A DNA stretch of 14,040 nt, from assembly GCA_031264395.1 (NCBI GenBank), contig JAISEB010000244.1, forward strand, positions 1 through 14,040, written 5' to 3'. Each line of letters begins with the position of its first letter. Within the stretch, counting starts at the first letter, position 1. The translations under genes were made by a program, and so were the position numbers. The notes beneath the pieces are model-generated. The model worked only from the letters and a program-made list of their open reading frames with translations. It had not been told where the DNA came from and searched no databases. Source of the stretch: Treponema sp. (lineage in GTDB: Bacteria; Spirochaetota; Spirochaetia; Treponematales; Breznakiellaceae). This document shows, piece after piece, positions 7,361 through 13,270 of the stretch.

Positions 7361-8195
7361 GTACAATACTCCTCATCATGGTACAGGCCATGGAAAGGTT
7401 CCACGGAAGTTCCCCGCCGTAAAACCCGCCCGACCTGAGCCTTCGCGCGAGCGTTGTTACGCGGGGAATGTTCACCCCCGCGTCCTCAAGTTCCTGTGCG
7501 TGCTGCAGCACTTCCCTTACGCTGCCTGAAAGGATGACGCGGCCTCCGTCCATTACCGCGAGGCGCTTTGCGAATTCGCACAGAAGCATGATCTTCTGTT
7601 CTACGGCAATGACGGTGATCCCGTATTCGCCGTTGAGGCGGCGGAGGAATTCAAAGATGTTCCTGCTTGAAACAGGATCAAGTTCGCCTGTCGCCTCGTC
7701 AAGCAGCATGATCCTGGGGCGCAGGGCGGTAACGGCGGCGATAATCACTTTTTGTTTTTGCCCGCCGCTCAGCGAATAAACGTTCCGTTCCCGGAGATCC
7801 CCTATGCCCGCCGCCAGAAGCGCCTCTTCCATGCGTTCCCCTATTTCCTCGCGGGGAACGCCGAAATTTTCAAGGCCGAAAAGGATCTCGTCTTCCACGA
7901 CGGAAGAGGTCATCTGGCTGTCAATGTCCTGAAACACGCTTCCCGTACAGCGGGCTATGGTCTCGGGCCCCGCCTCCGCGGTGTCATGGCCTTCTACAAT
8001 AACTTCGCCGTAAAAATCGCCCGAGTGGTGATGGGGGACCACGCCGTTTACCGCGCAGATGAGGGTCGATTTCCCCGCGCCGCCCGGCCCTATGATCCCC
8101 AAAAATTCGCCGTCGGGAATTTCCATGTTTATGTTTGAAAGGGCGTATGTTTCCCTTCCCCGGTAGCGGAAGCTCAGGTCCCGGATGCTGATCAT
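7341..8195 (-). CDS. ecfA1: ECF transporter ATP-binding subunit, first of two (H-switch His replaced by Gln)
   Basis: The predicted 284-residue ABC ATPase is the first of two encoded in the operon. Walker A is GPGGAGKST (36-44), Q-loop is Gln89, the signature is a consensus LSGGQ (142-146), and Walker B is IMLLDE (162-167), followed by ATGELD. The H-switch position reads AVEQK, with Gln200 (codon CAG, plus-strand bases 7596-7598) where homologues have histidine. The NGVVPHHHSGDF stretch near 50-61 is typical of ECF ATPases. The start is the ATG at 8195, which overlaps the stop of the S component as ATGA and has AAGGA nearby; longer upstream frames run back into the S gene and are not real. 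Its 3' end overlaps the second ATPase. Confidence 0.93.
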   Translation of the reverse strand: MISIRDLSFRYRGRETYALSNINMEIPDGEFLGIIGPGGAGKSTLICAVNGVVPHHHSGDFYGEVIVEGHDTAEAGPETIARCTGSVFQDIDSQMTSSVVEDEILFGLENFGVPREEIGERMEEALLAAGIGDLRERNVYSLSGGQKQKVIIAAVTALRPRIMLLDEATGELDPVSSRNIFEFLRRLNGEYGITVIAVEQKIMLLCEFAKRLAVMDGGRVILSGSVREVLQHAQELEDAGVNIPRVTTLARRLRSGGFYGGELPWNLSMACTMMRSIVHGHASA

Positions 8196-8821
8196 TCGCC
8201 GTCCTTTATTTTGAGGATGAGACGCAGCGGCAGGTACAGCATCTGCACTATGACGGAATTGACGCAGGCCGTTCCCAAAATGATGGCAAGAAAAACCGCC
8301 AGCGGCGTGGGGGTAATGTCGGCGCCCGCGTAGTATATAAGGTACATGACTCCTATAAAACTGAAGCCGCTTACCAGTGTGCTGAAGAACGTACACAGCA
8401 GCGTCTTTACCGGGACCTTTCCCGTGTGAAGCGGAATGCGGACGAGGAAGCACATCGCGGCGGCTCCCAAAAGTTCGCTCACAAAGTTGATGTAGGGCTG
8501 GCCCGGAAAAAACTGGCAGATGGCCCCGGCAAGAATCCCTATGATCACCGCCTCGGCAAACCGGGGCCTTATAAGGAGGATGACAAGACAGTACATGGCA
8601 ATGATGAAGTTGGGCTTCATCCCGAAGTTGATAAACGAGCCGGCGAAATATTTCAGCACGGCGCCGGCCGCGAGCAGTATGCCGGTAAGGAGCACTTCGC
8701 GTATCCCCAGCCCCTTTTTGGCTTTTTCGGCGATTTCCCGTTTGCGGCCCGCCGCCTGTACGCCCCCGGCGCGTTCTTCGCCGCCCGATTCCGCCTGTAC
8801 GGCCCCTTCGACAGTTTTCAT
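8192..8821 (-). CDS. ECF transporter S component, TrpP-like (substrate uncertain)
   Basis: This 209-residue membrane protein is the likely substrate-binding subunit of the importer. Five or six hydrophobic helices are visible (about 43-61, 70-86, 90-106, 113-129, 140-165 and 175-200). FGMKPNFIIAMY followed by a helix, GILAGAICQFFPGQPYINF, resembles the Bacillus TrpP type of S component, making tryptophan a candidate; the comparison is from memory and the substrate remains unproven. A 40-residue hydrophilic N-terminal tail rich in Ala, Gly, Glu and Lys is unusual for such compact proteins, yet the start is well supported by AGAGGAG (8834-8828) six bases before the ATG. It heads the four-gene operon, so the cassette appears dedicated to one S subunit (group I ECF arrangement). 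Confidence 0.82.
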   Translation of the reverse strand: MKTVEGAVQAESGGEERAGGVQAAGRKREIAEKAKKGLGIREVLLTGILLAAGAVLKYFAGSFINFGMKPNFIIAMYCLVILLIRPRFAEAVIIGILAGAICQFFPGQPYINFVSELLGAAAMCFLVRIPLHTGKVPVKTLLCTFFSTLVSGFSFIGVMYLIYYAGADITPTPLAVFLAIILGTACVNSVIVQMLYLPLRLILKIKDGE

Positions 8822-8836
8822 GATTTGCTCCTCTTT

Positions 8837-8852
8837 AAGCGGCGAACCGCCT
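8837..8852 (-). other. UUCG-tetraloop hairpin beside the S-component ribosome-binding site
   Basis: In the minus-strand leader RNA, bases 8852-8837 can form a six-pair stem (one G-U pair) closed by a UUCG loop. It ends two bases before the AGAGGAG ribosome-binding site. It may stabilise the leader or tune translation of the S gene. Confidence 0.4.
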
Positions 8853-8859
8853 TTGTTAT

Positions 8860-8877
8860 GTTTCTATATATAGAAAC
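8860..8877. promoter_or_regulatory. Operator copy 1: perfect palindrome GTTTCT-N6-AGAAAC
   Basis: The 18 bases GTTTCTATATATAGAAAC are a perfect palindrome. They would fall about 11-28 bases after the predicted start of the ECF transcript, where a bound protein would block elongation or promoter clearance. The same half-sites with the same six-base spacer recur 52 bases away, so this is very unlikely to be chance. The regulator is not in this window. Confidence 0.75.
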
Positions 8878-8893
8878 TGATTCTTCGTACAAA

Positions 8894-8922
8894 AACATAG
8901 CATGTATAAATGTTTCTGTCAA
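8894..8922 (-). promoter_or_regulatory. Strong predicted promoter of the ECF operon
   Basis: On the minus strand a perfect -35 TTGACA (8922-8917) is followed after exactly 17 bases by TATGTT (8899-8894). A TG one base before the -10 makes it an extended -10. The start of transcription should be near 8887, giving a leader of about 66 bases. The -35 lies inside operator copy 2. Confidence 0.75.
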
Positions 8923-8929
8923 TAGAAAC
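8912..8929. promoter_or_regulatory. Operator copy 2: GTTTCT-N6-AGAAAC over the ECF -35
   Basis: The half-sites GTTTCT (8912-8917) and AGAAAC (8924-8929) match copy 1 exactly, with a six-base spacer of different sequence. The site covers the -35 of the ECF promoter, so binding would exclude RNA polymerase. Its edge is 34 bases from the predicted -10 of the divergent phospholipase gene, so it could affect that gene too. Confidence 0.75.
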
Positions 8930-8932
8930 GGC

Positions 8933-8968
8933 AAAAAAAAAGAAAAAATTCCGGAAAAAATTTATAAT
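8933..8968 (+). promoter_or_regulatory. A-tract region and TATAAT -10 for the patatin-like gene
   Basis: Three A-tracts (8933-8941, 8943-8948, 8955-8960) precede a perfect TATAAT (8963-8968). The tracts are spaced roughly by helical turns and may bend DNA or act as an UP element, because no -35 is recognisable. Transcription would begin near 8975, at or beside the ATG at 8976. Confidence 0.45.
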
Positions 8969-8975
8969 AGTGTTT

Positions 8976-9869
8976 ATGAGGATAAATCCGAATCTGAAAT
9001 GGGCCCTCGTCCTTTCGGGAGGCGGGGCCAAGGGCCTTGCCCATGTGGGAATCATCAACGCCCTTGCCGCGCTGGGCGCTCCCGGCCCTTCTTTTATCGC
9101 CGGAACTTCCATGGGGGCCATAGTGGGCGGGCTCTACGCCTGCGGCATGAGCCCGAAGGATCTCCGCCGTTTTGCGCTGGAAGAATTCGACATAAACAAT
9201 TATCTTGACGGCTTTGTCTTCAGGATAAACGGGCCCGCGGGCAAACTGTTCAGGGCGGGACAGATCATCGGAAACCTGGCGACACGTTCCGGCATTGATT
9301 CGGGGCAGCGCATCATTGAACTCTTTGAACGGCTTACGGACGGAAAGCGCTTTGACCAGACATCGGTTCCTTTCCGCTGCAACGCGGTGGATCTGGCAAA
9401 CGGCGAGGAAGTTATCTTTGATTCGGGCTCCGTCGCCAAGGCCATGCGCGCCTCCATGGCTTTTCCCGCCTTCTTTGAGCCGCTCGTTGACGGGCCGCAC
9501 TGCTACGCGGACGGCGGCCTTGCCCACAACCTCCCGGTCTTCATGGCCCGGAACGCGGGTTTCAGGCGCATACTTGCGGTGGACGTGGTGAATTTCAACC
9601 CCATTGCCTCAAACAGCATAAAGACTGTGCCCGACATCCTGTACCGCTCCCTTGAGGCGGCCCTTCACCTGATGCAGAGGAGGGAGCGTGAAAACGCGTC
9701 CCTTACCATTTACGCGTCGGATGCCTCAAGCCTCCTTGATTTTGACCATAAGAAGGAACTGGTAGAGCTTGGAGAACGGGCCGTATACGAAAGCGAAAGC
9801 GTCATAAGGGCTTTTTTTTCGGGAAAAATTTTCTTTAGAAAGGGAGAAAGGGAATGCGGCATTAACTAG
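8976..9869 (+). CDS. Patatin-like phospholipase, RssA-type
   Basis: This 297-residue cytosolic lipid acyl hydrolase has all the catalytic elements of the bacterial patatin family. The oxyanion-hole motif GGGAKGLAHVG occupies 15-25, the nucleophile elbow GTSMG gives Ser45 (43-47), and the dyad partner is Asp179 in ADGGLAHNLPV. ASMAFPAFFEP (159-169) is also characteristic. There is no signal peptide or membrane segment. The ATG at 8976 is chosen because the patatin fold begins a few residues later; an in-frame ATG at 8910 would add a lysine-rich stretch, overlap operator copy 2, and lacks a ribosome-binding site. None is convincing for 8976 either, so the mRNA may be leaderless; a GTG at 8970 is another option. 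The substrate is unknown, and the gene shares its upstream region with the ECF operon. Confidence 0.9.
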   Translation: MRINPNLKWALVLSGGGAKGLAHVGIINALAALGAPGPSFIAGTSMGAIVGGLYACGMSPKDLRRFALEEFDINNYLDGFVFRINGPAGKLFRAGQIIGNLATRSGIDSGQRIIELFERLTDGKRFDQTSVPFRCNAVDLANGEEVIFDSGSVAKAMRASMAFPAFFEPLVDGPHCYADGGLAHNLPVFMARNAGFRRILAVDVVNFNPIASNSIKTVPDILYRSLEAALHLMQRRERENASLTIYASDASSLLDFDHKKELVELGERAVYESESVIRAFFSGKIFFRKGERECGIN

Positions 9870-9895
9870 ATTTTTGGAATTTCTTTTGGATAAAT

Positions 9896-9924
9896 TTGAC
9901 AGACAGGGAATTGTATAAAATAAT
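9896..9924 (+). promoter_or_regulatory. Predicted promoter of the sugar importer operon
   Basis: A perfect TTGACA (9896-9901) and AATAAT (9919-9924, five of six matches) are 17 bases apart, 27 bases after the phospholipase stop. Transcription from near 9931 would give a leader of roughly 195 bases before the binding-protein ATG, unusually long for this window. Confidence 0.6.
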
Positions 9925-9991
9925 TATAGTAGAAGAGTTTATTTCAAAAACCAGTTGTTTCCCGGAAGCGGAAATCAAGGCAGATCAGGAG

Positions 9992-10006
9992 GCCCCGTCT
10001 CGGGGC
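9992..10006 (+). terminator. Leader hairpin with T-rich tail, possible attenuator
   Basis: GCCCCG (9992-9997) and CGGGGC (10001-10006) form a perfect six-pair stem with a TCT loop. It is followed by GGGG and a T-rich stretch (10011-10027, interrupted by G, C and A). A shifted fold pairing CCCC with the second GGGG would put the T-rich tract directly after the stem. It lies within the sugar-operon leader, so it could end or pause transcription before the structural genes. Confidence 0.4.
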
Positions 10007-10067
10007 GGGGTTGTTGTTCTTAATTTTGGAATCGGCTCAAACCAAAGGATCTCGTTTTTAAGCGGAA

Positions 10068-10096
10068 GTTGTTCAAAACTCCGGTTATTGAACAAC
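10068..10096. promoter_or_regulatory. 9-bp inverted repeat just upstream of the binding-protein gene
   Basis: GTTGTTCAA (10068-10076) and TTGAACAAC (10088-10096) are perfect complements separated by 11 bases. The element ends 19 bases before the ribosome-binding site GGAGG (10116-10120). It could be an operator for a dimeric repressor or an RNA stem in the leader. It lies well downstream of the predicted promoter. Confidence 0.5.
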
Positions 10097-10125
10097 GCTA
10101 TTTCAAAATTTCAGCGGAGGAAAAC

Positions 10126-11442
10126 ATGAAAAGTAAACGTGTCAGGCTGTTTGCCGCGGCGCTTGTTCCGGTGATTCTGGCCCTCATGACGGCCGCCTGT
10201 TCCGGCGGATCGGGGGGTTCACGGTCCGGTAACGTCACTGTCCGCATCATGACCAGGTGGTCCGACGAGGCGCCGTATTCGGTGTTTTGGCGCGGGAAAA
10301 TAAAGGAATTTAACGGCCAGAAGAACGGGATCACCATTGTTGACGAGTCGCTGTCCGACGAGGCGTCCTTCCTCGACAAGCTCCGTTCATCCATAGCCAC
10401 AGGCAACCAGCCTGAAGTTTTCATCGAGTACGGCGGCGCCCGCATCGTGGATTATGTGGAAGCCGGCATACTTCTGGATGTAGAGCCCTTTCTGGACGCC
10501 GATCCGGCCTGGCGGGATTCGTTCCTTGACGATCTTTTTGACAAATGGCGTTTTGCCGGTTATCCGGGCGCCTTCGGCGTTCCCACCCAGTTCTACGCGG
10601 TGCTCCTGTTTTACAACAAACAGATGCTTGCCGGCGCCGGCTTTAACGAGCCTCCCGCCGATTTTGACGCATGGCGCAGGGTCTGTGATGCCCTCCTGGC
10701 CAGGGGCCAGCAGCCGATGACGCTGGGTGAAAAATCAAACTGGCGGGGGGGACATTTCTTTAATAATCTTGTCATGAAGAGTTATGGAGCCCAGGCCGTT
10801 ACGGATCTTGCCAACCGTACCCTTGCGTACGACGACCCCCGCATACTCAAGCTGTTTGCCATTGTCAAGGAATTTAACGAGAAGGGGTACTGGGGGCCCA
10901 ACGCGGTGGGGGTCGACTCCACCACCGAGGACGCCGATTTCGTTACCGGCAAAGTCGCCATGTGTTTCCAGGGCTCGTGGTTTATTCCGCAGATTATCGG
11001 GGACTATGAAGGCGATATTTCCAATATCGGCGTCGCGCGTTTTCCCTATATCAACCCGGCCTGTAGAAATTCGTATCAGGGCGGAACCGCGGAAGCCTAT
11101 TCCATTTCCAAACGGAGCGCGGCGGTCAACGACGCTTCCGTAAAAGTGGTAAAATATTTTACCAATCCCGATTACTGGGCCGAGGCCGAAGCCAGCAACA
11201 AGGGCGGTCTTTACGTCAGTAAATTTACCACGCTTCCGGGGGTAACCATCGATCCCGTCACGACGGCGGCAAAGGCGCTGCTTGCCGACGCAAAGGAATT
11301 CCGGGATGACGTGCAGACCTATGATCCCGAAAGCCACATGCTGGACACGGTGCGCGCCGCCGTTCAGGGGCTTTTCCTTGGCAATTCCCCGGAACAGGCC
11401 GGACGGGAAATCATCGCCAGGGAACAGATCAAAAGCAACTGA
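10126..11442 (+). CDS. Sugar ABC transporter substrate-binding lipoprotein (CUT1, UgpB-like)
   Basis: This 438-residue protein captures a sugar or oligosaccharide outside the inner membrane and delivers it to the permease pair. The N-terminus is a lipoprotein signal: basic residues, a hydrophobic stretch (8-21), then LMTAAC with Cys25 as the predicted lipidated residue, followed by a Gly/Ser-rich linker. The mature part shows the pattern of family 1 solute-binding proteins: a VTVRIMTRWSD first strand, a GKVAMCFQGSWF segment near two thirds of the length, and a GGTAEAYSISKRS hinge-proximal segment. The ATG at 10126 has GGAGG (10116-10120) five bases upstream. It is the first gene of the importer operon; the next gene begins 29 bases after its stop. 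The presence of the fucosidase downstream suggests fucosylated glycans as ligand, which is inference. Confidence 0.92.
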   Translation: MKSKRVRLFAAALVPVILALMTAACSGGSGGSRSGNVTVRIMTRWSDEAPYSVFWRGKIKEFNGQKNGITIVDESLSDEASFLDKLRSSIATGNQPEVFIEYGGARIVDYVEAGILLDVEPFLDADPAWRDSFLDDLFDKWRFAGYPGAFGVPTQFYAVLLFYNKQMLAGAGFNEPPADFDAWRRVCDALLARGQQPMTLGEKSNWRGGHFFNNLVMKSYGAQAVTDLANRTLAYDDPRILKLFAIVKEFNEKGYWGPNAVGVDSTTEDADFVTGKVAMCFQGSWFIPQIIGDYEGDISNIGVARFPYINPACRNSYQGGTAEAYSISKRSAAVNDASVKVVKYFTNPDYWAEAEASNKGGLYVSKFTTLPGVTIDPVTTAAKALLADAKEFRDDVQTYDPESHMLDTVRAAVQGLFLGNSPEQAGREIIAREQIKSN

Positions 11443-11471
11443 CAGTTGCGCGGCAGCGGAGGAGGGTGATC

Positions 11472-12359
11472 ATGCGCGGTACAGGCGAACGCAAGGATCT
11501 TTTTTATTCTGTTCTTTTTATATTGCCGGCGCTGGCCCTTTTTTGCGTGCTGCTCCTGAACCCGATTGTGCAGGCAATATACCAGTCGTTTTTTTCGTGG
11601 AAGGGGGTGGCCGGGGTCCCGTTGAAATGGGCCGGCCTCGGCAATTACAGGGCAATCCTTCAGGACTCCCTGTTCTGGACCAGCATGAGGAATTCGTTCA
11701 TTTTTATTCTGGGCGGTTTTATTGTGCTGATGCCCCTTTCTTTTCTGCTGGCTCTGGTTATCACGTCGAAGATCAAGGGGGTCAGGTTTTTCAAGACGGC
11801 GTTTTTTATGCCCGTCATGCTTCCCATAACCGCCGTAGGCCTGATGTGGGTCTATATTCTGGAGCCTAACTGGGGCCTTGTGAATACGGCGTTAAAATGG
11901 GCGGGCAAAGCCGAGTGGGCGCGGGTCTGGCTGGGGGTTCCCGTTCTTAACGTAGTAGTGGTGGTACTGGTAAACGAATGGATCTACGCGGGCTTTAACA
12001 TGCTCATCTTTGCCGCGGGCCTTATCGCTATTGATGACACCCTCTACGAGGCGGCGGAAATCGACGGGGCTTCCAAATGGCAGAGGATGATCCGGATAAC
12101 CCTTCCCTTGACAAAGGAATCCTTCAAGATCTTTTCCGTCATGTGCGTTACAGGCTGCCTTAAAACCTTCGATCTGGTTTATGCCATGACCAAGGGAGGT
12201 CCTAATCATACGTCGGAAACCCCGGCCAGCTTCTTGTATGCCCAGGCTTTCAGTTACCGCAACTTCGGGGTCGGCAACGCGGTAGGCACCGTTATCCTTG
12301 TGCTGGGACTCGCTCTGAGTCTTGTTATAAACAAAATAGTCACCCGGGAAGATTATTAG
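11472..12359 (+). CDS. Sugar ABC transporter permease, MalF/UgpA type
   Basis: This 295-residue inner-membrane protein is one half of the transport channel. Six hydrophobic segments are visible (about 12-34, 72-98, 105-130, 157-185, 215-235 and 267-289). The EAA loop, EAAEIDGASKWQRMIRITLP (193-212) with Gly199, is the docking site for the ATPase. The ATG at 11472 is preferred over the in-frame GTG at 11466 because GGAGG (11461-11465) lies six bases before the ATG, while the GTG overlaps that site. The stop TAG at 12357-12359 is embedded in the AGGAGG ribosome-binding site of the next gene, so the two permeases are tightly linked in translation. Confidence 0.95.
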   Translation: MRGTGERKDLFYSVLFILPALALFCVLLLNPIVQAIYQSFFSWKGVAGVPLKWAGLGNYRAILQDSLFWTSMRNSFIFILGGFIVLMPLSFLLALVITSKIKGVRFFKTAFFMPVMLPITAVGLMWVYILEPNWGLVNTALKWAGKAEWARVWLGVPVLNVVVVVLVNEWIYAGFNMLIFAAGLIAIDDTLYEAAEIDGASKWQRMIRITLPLTKESFKIFSVMCVTGCLKTFDLVYAMTKGGPNHTSETPASFLYAQAFSYRNFGVGNAVGTVILVLGLALSLVINKIVTREDY

Positions 12360-12367
12360 GAGGATTT

Positions 12368-13213
12368 GTGAGATCCAGAAATATGCGCAAAAGTTCCAGG
12401 GGCCGTTCAACGGCCATGTTTATCTTTGCCGTCATATGGTCGGCCATAACGATTCTGCCGCTGCTTACGACGCTGCTCTCGTCGTTCAAATCAAATCCGG
12501 AAATATTTTCCGGCATGCTGAGCATTCCCAAAAAATGGCTGATGCAGAATTATTACGACGCCCTGTTCGACGCCAATATCATGCGAAGCGTTTTCAATTC
12601 CATTGTTCTGGGCCTGGGCACAACCGTTGTTGTCATTCTTGTATCCATGTTCGCGTCCTATGTTTTTTCACGGAAGAAGTATTTCTTTGTGAAACCGCTT
12701 TATCTCCTGTTTCTTACCGGCATGATGCTTCCGGTGCATACCGCGATTATCCCCCTGTCGAGGATAGCGGCGGGCATAAGGCTCACCGACAACTACGTGT
12801 ATTTGATACTGGTGTACTCCGCATTCCTGCTTCCCCAGTCCATCTTCCTTGCGACGGGGTACATGAACAGCGTCAGCAGGGAACTGGACGAAGCGGCTAC
12901 CATAGACGGGTGCGGCATGGTCAGCATTCTGATGAAGATAATGCTGCCGGTTTCCGCTCCCATTACATCCACGATAGCGGTTCTGTCGTTTATTTACGGG
13001 TACAGTGAATTGATCTTCACCGTCATCCTCCTTACCACAAGGGACAAATTCCCCGTGTCCCGCGCCCTGATGTTTTTTACAGGCGAACGCGTTACCCGCA
13101 TGGGGCCGGTGTTCGCGGCTATTATTATCGCGGTTGTTCCCATGATCATCCTGTACATCCTTTTCCACGAGAAGGTACAGAGCGGCATGGTTGCCGGCGC
13201 CGTAAAGGGTTAG
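12368..13213 (+). CDS. Sugar ABC transporter permease, MalG/UgpE type
   Basis: This 281-residue inner-membrane protein completes the permease heterodimer. Six hydrophobic segments are visible (about 15-40, 76-100, 108-131, 142-165, 198-225 and 247-268). The EAA loop is DEAATIDGCGMVSILMKIML (174-193) with Gly181. A GTG start at 12368 is chosen because AGGAGG (12358-12363) lies four bases upstream; the first in-frame ATG, at 12383, is 19 bases from that site. No ATPase gene follows, so the importer presumably borrows a shared MsmX/MalK-type ATPase encoded elsewhere, as in many CUT1 systems. The fucosidase begins 54 bases after the stop. Confidence 0.95.
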   Translation: MRSRNMRKSSRGRSTAMFIFAVIWSAITILPLLTTLLSSFKSNPEIFSGMLSIPKKWLMQNYYDALFDANIMRSVFNSIVLGLGTTVVVILVSMFASYVFSRKKYFFVKPLYLLFLTGMMLPVHTAIIPLSRIAAGIRLTDNYVYLILVYSAFLLPQSIFLATGYMNSVSRELDEAATIDGCGMVSILMKIMLPVSAPITSTIAVLSFIYGYSELIFTVILLTTRDKFPVSRALMFFTGERVTRMGPVFAAIIIAVVPMIILYILFHEKVQSGMVAGAVKG

Positions 13214-13249
13214 GGCAGGTTTCAAGACCGGCGTTTTGCAGAGGAAAAT

Positions 13250-13270
13250 CATTAACACGTTGTGTTAATG
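13250..13270. promoter_or_regulatory. 21-bp inverted repeat containing the fucosidase start codon
   Basis: CATTAACAC (13250-13258) and GTGTTAATG (13262-13270) are perfect 9-bp arms around GTT. The last three bases are the ATG of the fucosidase. As DNA it is a plausible operator for a dimeric repressor; as RNA it would form a stem that hides the start codon. Confidence 0.6.

Noticed and set aside
8196..8453. Upstream in-frame extension of the first ECF ATPase into the S-component gene.
   Set aside because: The ABC domain starts at the ATG at 8195, which forms an ATGA overlap; the extension is an out-of-frame reading of the S gene.
9875..9890. A sigma54-like sequence, TGG-N9-TTGG, upstream of the sugar operon.
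   Set aside because: The essential GC at -12 reads GG and the -24 block is a poor match. The sigma70-type site directly downstream is far better.
9896..10129. A 77-codon plus-strand frame with a TTG start in the sugar-operon leader.
   Set aside because: It begins on the -35 hexamer, has no ribosome-binding site, and resembles no family. The stretch is better explained as promoter plus structured leader.
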